Positions 10,743 to 21,955 of a stretch of DNA of 64,000 nucleotides are shown piece after piece. The stretch comes from Pinus tabuliformis (taxonomy: Eukaryota; Streptophyta; Pinopsida; Pinales; Pinaceae): positions 646,541,606 to 646,605,605 of the forward strand of contig CM062811.1 in the NCBI GenBank assembly GCA_031772625.1. The letters run 5' to 3'. The position numbers were made by a program, and so were the translations under genes. Position 1 is the stretch's first letter; each line of letters opens with the position of its first letter. The notes beneath the pieces are model-generated. The model made no database searches. It saw only the letters and a list, made by a program, of their open reading frames with translations, and was not told the origin of the DNA.

Positions 10743-13093
10743 TGTAATATCCCTATCCGTTAAAACTCATGTATTTACATATTATGGAAATGTTACTAAC
10801 TTAGTATGTATAGTGAATGGTGGCCATCAAGAACTGTTGCAAACAATTTGCAACTAATTCGATGAGCTTTCTTGCCTTATCAATTCTCTATTGTTAATAT
10901 TGTGGTGGCCAAGCATTGAAGGGACTGGGCACATAACTAGGAGAAGTTGCTAATGAGACGTTTCCTTGATTGCAAGAAGGATGATTACAAAAGTAAAGTT
11001 TTTATTCCCTTGACAATCATATTGAAGGAGGAATCGATGATTGTGATTGAAGGCATGGATCTTGTTTGCATGGACAACCTACCGAGGTAGAAATTCATCA
11101 CTATATCCCATGGAAAGGCTCTCGGTAATGTTCAATAAGATGGTCATGTGGCTGATTTTCTTAACTACTATGGCCTCGACTAGGATACACAATCACACCT
11201 TCGGCTACATCTTCTTACCTTCACTATCATGTTTCTTTATCTCTCATGCTTTTACATGTGCTACGGTCTTATATATTTATACAGATAAATGGATTTCTGA
11301 GAAGAGCAAAGTTCTTTCAACCTCGGAAGAGATGCTTTATCCTTTGTTTCTCACTTGGGTATTTTAGTAAATGGGATTAAATATGCAAAATTTTATATAT
11401 GCAAATCTCATGCGTAGAGATTAAGTTGGGATTTCCTTTTGAAAGGAGCTATATAGTTATTTGTAAAAATAATAATTTATGGGATTTCTTTTTGAAAAAT
11501 TAACTAATGAGATTTCTTTTTGAGAAATAATATGTAGATGTCATGTGCAGAGATACTATAAGTTATAGGACTTTATTTTGAAAAGATAAGTAATGTTCTT
11601 ATGCTCAAAGATAATAAATATTATGATAGTTTTCACAAGAGAAAAATATGTGCTTATATTCACATAGATAGTAGTTATTATATTAGTTACCTTGAAAAAG
11701 AATGTGTCTATATGTACTAAAATAATAGCTATTGTGTTAGATTTCTTGAAAGAAGATGATGTGTTTACTTTCACAAAGATAATAGTTGTTGAGCTAGTTA
11801 CTGTTGGGAAAAATAATATGCAATTGCATGCACAAATATAATAGCTATTGGGCTAGTTTTATTTTTAAAAATGTGGGTAGTTGTGGTGGTTTTTCTTTTG
11901 GAAAAAAATGTTTTCTTGTGTGAAGAAAATAATAGTAGTTGTGGTGTTTATCTCTTGGAAATATTACCCTCTTCTTGTTCGAAGAGATAATGATAACCAT
12001 GGCAATTATTTTAAGTATTACTGTCAAAACCATGGTGATTCTTTTAAATATTACCATATTCTTGTAGGAAGAGGTAAAATATATCTATTTCCTTTCTTAT
12101 AATGCATGGGAGGTATGGATAGATGGACATGCCTTGGAAATATTTATGCTTTTTACTTTATGCATGTGAAATTTGGATGGATAGACATGTGTCATAGCCA
12201 TACACATGCTGAGATAAATAAGCATGTTTCTATAATTATGTACTTTTAATTAACTTTTAATTAATGCATGTGTGGTGTTAATAAATAAACACTCTTCAAT
12301 ACTCTATATGCATTTTACTCATGCAAATGAAAATATTTTTGAAGCATAACTAGTAGAGATATATTATTTGAGTTTTATAAGTATTTTATAATCATGATGG
12401 CAAAGTTGTTAATGGTAGTAATTGCAGGAAAGAAATGTGACTTATGCAAAGGATGAATTAATTCTGTATAAACCATCCCTTACACAACCACTGAAAATGG
12501 ACTATAGTTAACACTACGATAGACAATGCATTAGTTGTTCATGCATAGCGAAGGATCGTTAAATGTAGGATAATCCACTACCGGAAACAACTAGGCCACA
12601 AAGACAATGCTCGAGGAATTGTGGGTTAAAGTGTTTTTATAGCATGATTAATGTAATAAATTATAGATAACTATTAAAGATGATATTTCCTTGTAATATT
12701 TTAATAATGGATAAGGAATGGACTCCCTTGCTATCATTGAGTGAGGGGTGAACACTCTCACGAAATTTTTAATAAAATAGACTTTTTTTTCCCCTTCGGG
12801 GTTTCCAGGGTATATTAGTGTCCATTTATGTGTCTGCCTAGTTTGTCATTTTTATGTTATTGCTACCTTGCATAATGTTGACACTTACATCATCAAATAT
12901 GTGATTAACTAGCCTAATTAAATGAACAATGATAATATTGCAAGGCTACAATAGGAAGCTTTATATAACATGTTGCAACATTGGTTGCTACGTTATGTGA
13001 ATTTTTATTCCAATTCTGATGTTACTTTATGTAATGACGGTGATTTTATGTAATGGCCAGTTAAAGAATATGGAAGTTGTTGGGAATATTACA
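10743..13093 (+). repeat. Probable 2.35-kb LTR
   Basis: Starts TGTAATATCCC after the polypurine tract and ends GGGAATATTACA, giving matched inverted ends (TGTAATAT(T)CCC). The flanks 10738-10742 and 13094-13098 do not match, as expected for a 3' LTR rather than a solo LTR. No partner LTR is visible. It contains a degenerate 58-bp tandem array. Confidence 0.6.
11400..12080. repeat. Degenerate ~58-bp tandem repeat
   Basis: A module of the form AGTTxxCTTGAAAAA...ATGTGxTTATxxxCAxAGATAATAGTTATT recurs near 11509, 11567, 11627, 11685, 11738, 11797 and 11855, spaced 53-60 bp, fading on both sides. Confidence 0.6.
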
Positions 13094-14030
13094 TGCTAGT
13101 AAATCTAGTAAAAATTTTCTAATCTTATATATTTTTACATGATGTTTACCAAGAAGACGTTACAAGATTTTATCCCTCTCAATATTTAGTAGATCCAAAA
13201 TTAAAATAAATCTAAGTTAATCTAACTCTAAAACAAAATTTATATAACCTATAACTCAAAAATATGAAAATACTCCCTACACTTCGACATGTGCTATCAA
13301 TGAAATCCGCGTCTTTAATTTTATCAATATTTAACAAAAATCTATTTGGCCATTGTTGCTTTGCCAACTTCCCACTAACCCAATATTTTTATAAGTAAAG
13401 TGGATCTTAAAGACCATTCAAAAACACTAAAATTTCTAAACAACCAAAAAGACTAGCATTTATTATTCACCCAAAACCACCTTTACAAATTATTTCTTAT
13501 TTTAATGTTTACCAGTGAAATATATTTACATACATCTTACCAAAAATGCTTTACCGAATATTTCAAACTTTCTTAACAAAAGAACACTTAAACAAAATAG
13601 GATTTTTTTACTCTTATATAAATGACATATACTTGGCTTGTGCCAAAACTCCTTTGTAATACATTTCATGTTATATTAACGCTTTGTTATATAGATTCTT
13701 GTTAAGCTCTTAATATGATGTATTTTTTTGAAATTATAAAAAAAATATTTTAATGAGGTTATTTTTTATATAAATATTGGTTATATATATTTTTTTATTT
13801 TTCATAATTTCTAGAAATATGATTTTATATTTTAAACAATTTTTTTTTTTTTAATTGAATGTTCTTTTCTCGAAGAAAAAAAAAATGTAATTTTCATTAA
13901 AAAGGTTGAAAATTACATTCATTAAAAAGGTTGAAAATTACATTTTATATATACATTGTAGTGGATTAAAAAATAGGTCGTTATGAAGATAAAAAATATT
14001 TATAAAAAAATTACAAAAACTTCAAGCTTA
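13094..14030. other. AT-rich sequence, no gene
   Basis: Strongly AT-rich with homopolymer runs. A 25-bp unit (cattaaaaaggttgaaaatta...) is repeated twice at 13895-13944. I see nothing coding. Confidence 0.5.
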
Positions 14031-14124
14031 AAGCCTATCTTAGACATCATCAAAGTGTATTATCAGCAAAAATACATATATATCATAAACATCGCTAAAG
14101 GAGCCTCCAGAGCAGAGAGAGGAT

Positions 14125-14442
14125 CTCATGATAAACATAAAAACATGCCATAAGAATCATATAGAAGCTAAAATATGAACTCAGTCCTACATATGTTCAT
14201 CTCCATGGTTTTTATAAAGGACTTGTGGTAGAACTCATAAAATACATTGTCATTATGTTCTGAAATCTTCCATGTACCAAGTGCTCATGATAAACATAAA
14301 AACATGCCATAAGAATCATATAGAAGCTAAAATATGAACTCAATCCTACATGTGTTCATCTCCAGGGTTTTTATAAAGGACCTGTGGTAGAACTCATAAA
14401 ATACATTGTCATTATGTTCTGAAATCTTCCATGTACCAAGTG
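14125..14442. repeat. 159-bp tandem duplication
   Basis: Copies begin at 14125 and 14284 (ctcatgataaacataaaaac...) and stay nearly identical to the CCAAGTGCT boundary. The duplicated segment lies in the 3' end of the LINE RNase H remnant. Confidence 0.9.
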
Positions 14443-14800
14443 CTTGTTGCATGCTTACGTTGGAAAGGTAATCCGCCATGGAGTTCCTTTTCCTATAAAT
14501 ACGAGAACATGAAACATGAAATTTGATCAAAACTTATTTTTTATTGCAAGACCTCTTCCAACATGGGAATAAGTGTGTGCACGTGACATATTTCAACTTC
14601 ATTAAACCAATTAATAATAAGTAAGGAATCACCAAAAATCTATAGCTACATGCATCATTTTTTTATAACAAATTGTCATGTGGAAAGAGTCAATTTTGCG
14701 GACAAAACCGACCTCCCTAGAAATTAAGGCTTTTCTAGTGACAAACAAAACAATCAAGCACTATCTTTCCCTAAATATGCATTTAAAATAAAAGAAACCA
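14330..14800 (-). pseudogene. LINE-type RNase H domain remnant
   Basis: On the minus strand one frame reads G-D-S-L-L-I-I-N-W-F, the conserved second strand/helix block of plant LINE RNase H. After a frame change, HVSCSRIYRKRNSMADYLSN follows, matching the terminal H-x-x-R-x-x-N-x-x-A-D block. Stops and frameshifts lie between. A fragment resembling the domain's start occurs at 15826-15893 on the same strand, suggesting about 1 kb was inserted between them. Identification rests on motifs only. Confidence 0.55.
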
Positions 14801-15825
14801 GGTGTTTAAGGCTTACCTTTAGTCCAACGCTGTTTGTAGCGGCCAAGCCTCTTCGATCCAGATGAGCTCCTCTCCTTGAAGCCTGCATACACAAACAAGC
14901 AAACGATTACATAGCACCTGAATAACTCATATAATAAAACATATTCATCATAAAGACCAAGGAGTTTATGAAACAAATTATATATAACAACTTGTTGAGA
15001 AAAATGAACTTAATTGTATTAATTGGAAACAAAAGAAACCTTACAACCAACGCCTTGGTGTTGTGCAGGTCCCTCCCAGGGTCCAGCAAGAGTTCTCCTC
15101 TACTTTGATCAGCTCACCCACTTCCAAATGAAGCTAAGAAAGGAATGTGATCTCTCCTCTCAAGCTCTATAAGGGAGTCCTAATTTCAGCAGCATCTACC
15201 CTTAGGAATGTTCAGCTTTCAACCTCCCTTGCCTCTGGCCCAATGCCTATATTTATAATGCTTTGGAGGAAGTTAAACAGGTCCACCATCAATGGGATAA
15301 GCCCCTCTTTCAAAGGGATAGCTCCCCTCTTCATGGGATAAGTTCCTCTTTCATTGGGATGCATGAACCATCTGGAGGCGCTCAATCCACGTCAAACCAT
15401 CTTCTAGAATGCTCTAGAATCGACCGCAAGTAAGTTTTTTGAAGTAAAACTTGCACCTTTTGACTTTTACAGGGGTATGCACCCACCCCTTTACAGGCAG
15501 AGCATACAAGTACGCAGGTATTATGTACTTGAGGTGCGGGCCCGCAGGTAAGAGTAAGAGAAAGTGCGGAACTAGAGTTATATTGATTTTTTAAAGGCTT
15601 TCTCTCTTTTTTGGAGTTTGACATGAGGAGCAGAGGTATAAGACTTGCCAAGGAGGACAATATGGTTATTGATGGAGCCATACTGACTGCAAATAGTCAT
15701 GGTGACAAATTTTAGTGTAACACAAATAATAACAAGAAATTTAGGCTATAAAATTTCACATAATTATTTGAACCCCAACCCAAACTGCTTTGAAGTTTAA
15801 AAGAGTTTTTTTTTTGTGTAAGTAT
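14801..15825. other. Unassigned sequence separating two LINE RNase H fragments
   Basis: No recognised domain. An ORF of 99 codons on the minus strand (15382-15681) has Cys-rich stretches but no family I recognise and no supporting context. Confidence 0.35.
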
Positions 15826-15893
15826 AATGCAGCTCCTCCCCCACACTCACCACCAGCCTAGGAGGCACCATCAAAATAGATCCAAGGACGAGT
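15826..15893 (-). pseudogene. Possible start of LINE RNase H domain
   Basis: The minus strand reads W-I-Y-F-D-G-A-S-stop-A-G-G-E-C-G-G-G-A-A-L-Y-L, resembling the first strand (F-D-G-A-S...G-x-G) of plant LINE RNase H, with one stop. It is in the same orientation as the fragment at 14330-14800. Confidence 0.4.
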
Positions 15894-16104
15894 ATGATCC
15901 ACTTCTTCTAGAGATATATGTTGTGTTTTATGACTAAAGTTTAACTTTTAAATCAACTCATATATAACCAATTTTAATTGAATGTTATTTCTCACATAAT
16001 TATTTATTATTAAATATTTTCATCTTCTAAATCCTATAAAAACATGCTTTTAAATTTATTATCAATTTAATAAAAATAACATTTTAAATTTAAAATAATA
16101 TATC

Positions 16105-16317
16105 AGCCCCACGGGGGTAGGCGAGTTGGTAATCACAATGCGGTGAAGTTCGTTAGAAAGGCGGGCTCCATACTGAAGGTCACGAGTTCAAATCCCCCGA
16201 ACTAGCCCGGAGCTGTGGAGAGGGGCGGGCGCAGTTCCCAGGGGTTATAGTGGTAGCGGTCAGAATCGACCCCGTGTTACGCGAGTTGCAAGGCTGCTCC
16301 AATTGCCAATTCCTCTG

Positions 16318-16320
<3 letters not shown>
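16105..16320 (+). mobile_element. tRNA-derived SINE, copy 1
   Basis: The head carries a pol III A-box-like GTAGGCGAGTTGGTAA (about 16117) and a B-box GAGTTCAAATCCC (about 16183). Their spacing of about 60 bp fits a tRNA-type promoter. A tRNA-unrelated body follows and ends in CTCTGTAATATATAT, running into an AT tail. It folds poorly as a real tRNA and is followed by non-tRNA sequence. Confidence 0.75.

Positions 16321-16381
<61 letters not shown>
16318..16381. repeat. (AT)n microsatellite, SINE tail
   Basis: About 30 uninterrupted AT units directly after SINE copy 1. Confidence 0.97.
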
Positions 16382-16383
<2 letters not shown>

Positions 16384-16395
16384 ATCATTATTTAT

Positions 16396-16612
16396 TCAGT
16401 ACCTCGGAAGTTTAGTTGGCGATGGATGTGAAAATGAAATGTTATGTGTGTGAAGATTTGAGGTTCAAATCACTTTGATTCCCCTGTGCATGTGGAAGAG
16501 ACATACATAGACACATAGAGGTTATAATGATAGTTATTGAATCAAATCCATATCACGCAAGTACGAGACCAACCTAGTTACAAATTCATATTCATATATA
16601 TATATATATATT
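16396..16612 (+). mobile_element. tRNA-derived SINE, copy 2 (diverged)
   Basis: Same layout and orientation as copy 1: TTAGTTGGCGATGGATG, then a B-box GAGGTTCAAATCAC. A body follows with TTATAATGATAGTTATTGAATC matching copy 1's TTATAGTGGTAGCGGTCAGAATC and CACGCAAGTACGAG matching TACGCGAGTTGCAAG, ending in (AT)n at about 16596. Clearly older than copy 1. Confidence 0.65.
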
Positions 16613-16616
16613 ATTA

Positions 16617-17009
16617 ATTTATAATATAAAAATAAATTCTATATCAAAACTTCATATCTAACCACCCTTTAACATATGATCCATTTTCTACCCTTCATGT
16701 CGCATGTATTAAAAAATAATCTTCAAAAACAATGAAAAAAAATCCTACCAAAGCAAATTTTTTATGTAAGAGTAATGGTTCCAAATGGATTGGAGTACAT
16801 CTATGCAATTCAAATAAATGTATCTATATTATGTGAAAGCAATGGTTCTAAATGGATTGGAGTAAATTTATACATCCCAAATAACTATTTTAATTGTATT
16901 TTAAAGAATTTAATTTTATTTTATTTTAGTTAGAGAAGGAAAATTATATAAATATATAAGAATGGAAAAGGTATATATTTTAAATATTATTTTTTATTTT
17001 TCATTAAAA
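16617..17009. other. AT-rich spacer
   Basis: No gene. A short imperfect repeat (agtaatggttccaaatggattggagta...) occurs at about 16770 and 16845. Confidence 0.5.
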
Positions 17010-17244
17010 ATATATAATATATTAGATATCATTTTTGGGATTCAACTGCGTTAAGTAAGTCATTCACGTATGACCATTTCCATGAGAGGTAGTCGTAACT
17101 GACTAGTTTCTCATGATTTTTGAATAGTTTACTTAGCACTCATTGCATCGGGTGATGCTCACAGGGGTGAAGAAGTGGGATTGAAACTAGTGAAATGAAT
17201 CACATAGCGTCAATCATCACTTCCGGGGCTTGCACCCAGTAACC

Positions 17245-17309
17245 AGGACTTCCCGGGAGGTCACCCATCCCAGATCTCCTCTGGCTCAAGCGTGCTTAAC
17301 TGTGGAGTT
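17245..17309 (-). other. 5S rRNA-like internal promoter block (unit m1)
   Basis: Reverse complement carries AACTCCACAGTTAAGC and GATGGGTGACCTCCCGGGA, the 5S A-box/IE/C-box region. Confidence 0.85.
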
Positions 17310-17670
17310 TTCCCCACAATCAAGCCCACTTAGCTTGCTACCCCATTTGCAAAACCTTAGCAAGTATTGTGCCTCATGAACCATTCAAGAAGAGATCCCT
17401 TCACTCTTTTTTGAATTTAAGTTAGGGGGTTTACGCAGTGCATTATATTAGATATCATTTTGGGGATTCAACTGCGTTAAGTAAGTCATTCACGTATGAC
17501 CATTTCCATGAGAGGTAGTCGTAACTGACTAGTTTCTCATGATTTTTGAATAGTTCACTTAGCACTCATTGCATCGGGTGATGCTCACAGGGGTGAAGAA
17601 GTGGGATTGAAACTAGTGAAATGAATCACGTAGCGTCAATCATCACTTCTGGGGCTTGCACCCGGTAACC

Positions 17671-17705
17671 AGGACTTCCCGGGAGGTCACCCATCCCAGA
17701 TCTCC
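17671..17705 (-). other. 5S-like block truncated at the inversion point (unit m2)
   Basis: Only the C-box half remains. The sequence breaks after the AGGAGATCTGGG end and continues as the plus-strand AAGTGGGCTTGATT, with the bases CT shared at the junction. Confidence 0.85.
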
Positions 17706-17728
17706 TAAGTGGGCTTGATTGTGGGGAA

Positions 17729-17793
17729 AACTCCAGAGTTAAGCGCGCTTGAGCCAGAGGCGATCTGGGATGGGTGACCTCCCGGGAAGTCCT
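17729..17793 (+). other. 5S-like block (unit p1)
   Basis: AACTCCAGAGTTAAGCGCGC through GGGAAGTCCT; 65 bp. Confidence 0.85.
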
Positions 17794-18154
17794 GGTTACC
17801 GGGTGCAAGCCCCGGAAGTGATGATTGACGCTATGTGATTCATTTCACTAGTTTCAATCCCACTTCTTCACCCCTGTGAGCATCACCCAATGCAATGAGT
17901 GCTAAGTGAACTATTCAAAAATCATGAGAAACTAGTCAGTTACGACTACCTCTCATGGAAATGGTCATACGTGAATGACTTACTTAACGCAGTTGAATCC
18001 CAAAAATGATATCTAATATAATGCACTGCGTAAACCCCCTAACTTAAATTCAAAAAAGAGTGAAGGGATCTCTTCTTGAATGGTTCATGAGGCACAATAC
18101 TTGCTAAGGTTTTGCAAATGGGGTAGCAAGCTAAGTGGGCTTGATTGTGGGGGA

Positions 18155-18219
18155 AACTCCACAGTTAAGCGCGCTTGAGCCAGAGGAGATCTGGGATGGG
18201 TGACCTCCCGGGAAGTCCT
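18155..18219 (+). other. 5S-like block (unit p2)
   Basis: Same 65-bp block. This unit lacks a short AAACTAG segment downstream (about 18352). Confidence 0.85.
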
Positions 18220-18576
18220 GGTTACCGGGTGCAAGCCCCGGAAGTGATGATTGACGCTATGTGATTCATTTCACTAGTTTCAATCCCACTTCTTCACCCT
18301 TGTGAGCATCACCCGATGCAATGAGTGCTAAGTGAACTATTCAAAAATCATGAGGTCAGTTACGACTACCTCTCATGGAAATGGTCATACGTGAATGACT
18401 TACTTAACGCAGTTGAATCCCAAAAATGATATCTAATATAATGCACTGCGTAAACCCCCTAATACTTAAATTCAAAAAAGAGTGAAGGGATCTCTTCTTG
18501 AATGGTTCATGAGGCACAATACTTGCTAAGGTTTTGCAAATGGGGTAGCAAGCTAAGTGGGCTTGATTGTGGGGAA

Positions 18577-18641
18577 AACTCCACAGTTAAGCACGCTTGA
18601 GCCAGAGGAGATCTGGGATGGGTGACCTCCCGGGAAGTCCT
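18577..18641 (+). other. 5S-like block (unit p3)
   Basis: Same 65-bp block with AAGCACGC in place of AAGCGCGC. Confidence 0.85.
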
Positions 18642-19002
18642 GGTTACCGGGTGCAAGCCCCGGAAGTGATGATTGACGCTATGTGATTCATTTCACTAGT
18701 TTCAATCCCACTTCTTCACCCCTGTGAGCATCACCCGATGCAATGAGTGCTAAGTGAACTATTCAAAAATCATGAGAAACTAGTCAGTTACGACTACCTC
18801 TCATGGAAATGGTCATACGTGAATGACTTACTTAACGCAGTTGAATCCCAAAAATGATATCTAATATAATGCACTGCGTAAACCCCCTAACTTAAATTCA
18901 AAAAAGAGTGAAGGGATCTCTTCTTGAATGGTTCATGAGGCACAATACTTGCTAAGGTTTTGCAAATGGGGTAGCAAGCTAAGTGGGCTTGATTGTGGGG
19001 AA

Positions 19003-19067
19003 AACTCCACAGTTAAGCGCGCTTGAGCGAGAGGAGATCTGAGATGGGTGACCTCCCGGGAAGTCCT
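19003..19067 (+). other. 5S-like block (unit p4)
   Basis: Same 65-bp block; GCGAGAGG here is closer to true 5S than the other units. Confidence 0.85.
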
Positions 19068-19328
19068 GGTTACCGGGTGCAAGCCCCGGAAGTGATGATT
19101 GACGCTATGTGATTCATTTCACTAGTTTCAATCCCACTTCTTCACCCCTGTGAGCATCACTCGATGCAATGAGTGCTAAGTGAACTATTCAAAAATCATG
19201 AGAAACTAGTCAGTTATGACTACCTCTCATGGAAATGGTCATACGTGAATGACTTACTTAACACAGTTGAATCCCAAAAATGATATCTAATATAATGCAC
19301 TGCGTAAACCCCCTAACATATATAATAT

Positions 19329-19865
19329 AGTTATGAAAATTAGAAAACTGTTAATTAGCTTTTAATATAGGCCCAACTTAATTTCTAATATGATTTTGTT
19401 AGGGCTATTGCACCAAAAAGTGTTCTATAATTACTATGGGAAAATGTTATCATGTAATGTTACATAATATTGTGTCAAAAAACTATTGTGCTTTTATGAA
19501 ATTTATTAGTGCCTTTGAAACATTGGAGCTATCTTACATTTTTGGAAGGCCTTTGGCCTCTTCCTTCAATGTTGTCCAGACCCTGTCATATCAACTCCAT
19601 TTTGATTGGAAGTGGGGACTTCACTTTTGATTTCTCATTGGGTGATATCACCTCCATATTGAGACTATCAACCCCTCCCCCACTACCCTTGACATTCTAG
19701 AGTTTAATGCCCTTGTGGCCAACAACCAATTCGGCCTAAGGCCTTGTCCTAGAAAATTTGTCAAGAAGTTGGATGAAAATCCCAAGATTACTATGAATTT
19801 CAACCCATCCTGAGAAATGGCCTTGCATTTGGTAGATTAGAGGTTGGTTAGATAATTCTTGGGGC
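19329..19865 (+). other. Sequence upstream of LINE ORF1 remnant
   Basis: Probably the N-terminal part of the same LINE ORF1, but too decayed to read. No other feature seen. Confidence 0.4.
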
Positions 19866-20672
19866 TTTGGCCCTCCCCCCGTTTAATGAACTCCTAGGTG
19901 GAAAAAATTTGGCACCCTCTTATCCAAGGAAATGTATCCTCCTCATTATGTGTTAAGTGGTTCTTTTCTTTCCTATTTCAAGAGAAGGAAGATTGGAATA
20001 GAACCTCTCGTAGTGGTCTATATTTCATGGGAATGCAAGGGCTATTTGAATAGATGGAGCCTTGATTTCAAAATTGAGAATGACATCCCTTCAACTATTT
20101 AACTGTGAGTGAAGTTGCCATACTTCACTCTCCATTGCTGGGTTGAGGACACCTTTTAGAGTATTGGAAACACACTTGGGAAATATATTGATAATTCCAA
20201 GCCACATGAAGGAATGCAAGCTTGGGCAAATATCTATGTGGAGGTTGACTTAAAAGAAGGCCTCTCAGAGGCTATGTAATTAAACTTAGATAATTGGTCC
20301 TTTCTACAAAAAATGGACTATGACGAACTTCCATTTAAGCACAAACCATGCCATGGATATGGCCATTTTGATAGAACCTTCCCTCAAGCTAAGAACCAAA
20401 GAAAGAAAGGGGGAGAATTTGAATAACGAAATAAATCGAAGTGCCTCTGAGGAATCAACATGTGGAAAGTCACCAAAAAAACACCTACAGGACAAGATGT
20501 TATGTAAAATGCTCTTGCATCCCCAAAGGCTCCATCTAAAGCTTAGACATCTTCTTCCAATAAATCCAAAGAGGTTAGCTGCCAAAAAAATAATTCCATA
20601 GCATTTGAAAATCTAGAAGAAGGATGTGAAAACTAAATCAAGGTAACTTAGGAGATGCATAACCATTCTAAA
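19866..20672 (+). pseudogene. LINE ORF1 (DUF4283/zinc-knuckle type) remnant, copy 1
   Basis: Across several frames the translation gives a plant LINE ORF1 pattern: a Y-F-M-G block; L-P-Y-F-T-L-H-C-W-V-E-D-T near 20125; I-G-N-T-L-G-K-Y-I-D near 20165; then E-V-D-L-K-E-G-L-S-E-A-M and DNWSFLQKMDYDELPFK. A zinc knuckle follows in which the first and last Cys are replaced (H-K-P-C-H-G-Y-G-H-F-D-R-T-F). ORF1 binds LINE RNA. The copy is inactive. It ends directly at the TGTTGG start of an LTR fragment (20673). Confidence 0.75.
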
Positions 20673-21146
20673 TGTTGGATAAAGTTGTCATTGATGTCAA
20701 TATGATTGTTTAAGCATGATGCATGAACCCTAGGTACATACAATATTCCCTAGTTGAATCCCTAGTCCTAATATGCTCTCTATGAAACCCTAACCCTAAT
20801 CTATGAAACCTTAACCCTAGTCTATGAAACCCTTACTGTAAAATGCATATATATATGAACCTTTCTCTAAAATCCTAGCATGGACAATAAAGCCCTAAGT
20901 ATAATGGATGAAATTATAAATAACAAAATATATGAATTACTAAAACCCTTAATGCAACACTATACCCTAATAACATATATGTCTTAAAATTCTAAAAGTT
21001 ATTTATTAAAAATGAGCCTCAAAATACTTTTTCCATTCCTTGAATACATTAATAAAACATTTATAAAGTTACCTACACAACATGCATAATTTTTGCAAAG
21101 ATAACATATTAAAAATAAAGGCTACATAAACAAAATATTCTCAGTT
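20673..21146 (+). repeat. LTR fragment of family P (first 474 bp)
   Basis: Starts TGTTGGATAAAGTTGTCATTG and matches the starts of the P LTRs at 21956, 52317 and 61503. It stops at 21146, where the second copy of the LINE segment begins, and holds AACCCTAACCCTAA tracts. Confidence 0.85.
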
Positions 21147-21955
21147 TTGACCCTCCCCCCGTTCAGTGAACTCCTAGGTGGAGAAAAGTTGGCACCCTCT
21201 TATCCAAGCAAACATATCCTCCTCATTCTGTGGTAAGTAGTTCTTTTCTTTCCTATTTCAAGAGAAAGAAGATTGGAATATAACCTTTCGTAGTGGTCTA
21301 TATTTCATGGGAACTTAGGGGCTCTATTTGAATAGATGGAACCTTGATTTCAACATTGAGAATGGTATCCCTTCAACTATTTCACTGTGAGTGAAGTTGC
21401 CATACTTCACTCTCCATTGTTGGGTTGAGGACACCTTCTAGAGTATTGGAAACATATTTGGGAAATATATTGATAATGTCAATCCACATGAAGGAATACA
21501 AGCTTGTGCAAATATCTATGTGGAGTTTGACTTAAAAAAAGGACTCTAAGAGGTTGTGTAATTAAACTTAGATAATTGGTCCTTTCTACAAAAAAATGGA
21601 CTATTATGAACTTCCATTTAAGAACAAATCATGCCATGAATATGACAATTTTGAGATAACTTTCCCTCAAGCTAAGAACCAATGAAAGAAAGGGGAATAA
21701 TGTGAATAATGAAAGCAATCGAAGTGCCTCTAAGGACCCAACACATAGGTAGTCACCAAAAAAGCTCTTGCAGGACTAGATGTTATGGAAAATGCTCCTG
21801 CATCCCCAAAGGATCCATCTAAAGGTTAGACATCTTCTTCCAATAAATCCAAAGAGGTTAGTTGCCAAAAAAATAGTCTCATAGTATTATAAAATCTAGA
21901 AGAAGGATGTGAAAACTAAATCAAGGTAACTTAGGAAATGCATAACCATTCTAAA
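21147..21955 (+). pseudogene. LINE ORF1 remnant, copy 2
   Basis: Near-identical order and sequence to 19866-20672 (both contain CCCTCCCCCCGTT, CTCCTAGGTGG and CCATTCTAAA before an LTR start). It therefore arose by a tandem duplication of about 1.28 kb that included the LTR start. More stops than copy 1. Confidence 0.75.

Larger units (their letters stand above)
17021..19317. repeat. 5S-like repeat array with inverted halves
   Basis: Six copies of a unit with a period of 422-426 bp: two on the minus strand (17021-17705), then four on the plus strand (17706-19317). Each unit holds about 65 bp matching the internal control region of 5S rRNA genes. The sequence switches orientation at 17705/17706, leaving arms of about 680 bp around a spacer of about 50 bp. 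An 11-bp direct repeat atatataatat flanks the array (17010-17020 and 19318-19328), but in an AT-rich setting. Related known things are 5S-bearing Cassandra TRIM LTRs and 5S-derived satellites or SINEs. No PBS or PPT is visible, so I leave the class open. Confidence 0.85.

Noticed and set aside
11881..12102. Overlapping ORFs on both strands near 11.9 kb
   Set aside because: They fall in the AT-rich degenerate tandem array and have low-complexity translations.
15382..15681. 99-codon minus-strand ORF with cysteine-rich part
   Set aside because: No recognisable family, no second copy in the window, no promoter or neighbour support.
16105..16200. A true tRNA gene
   Set aside because: A and B boxes are present, but acceptor-stem pairing and anticodon arm are not convincing, and a SINE body with AT tail follows.
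16318..16381. A repetitive peptide ORF crossing the AT run
   Set aside because: The Tyr-Ile repeat is the translation of (AT)n.
17729..19067. Functional 5S rRNA genes
   Set aside because: Only the 3' part including the control region matches 5S. The 5' half is unrelated and one unit is cut in the middle.
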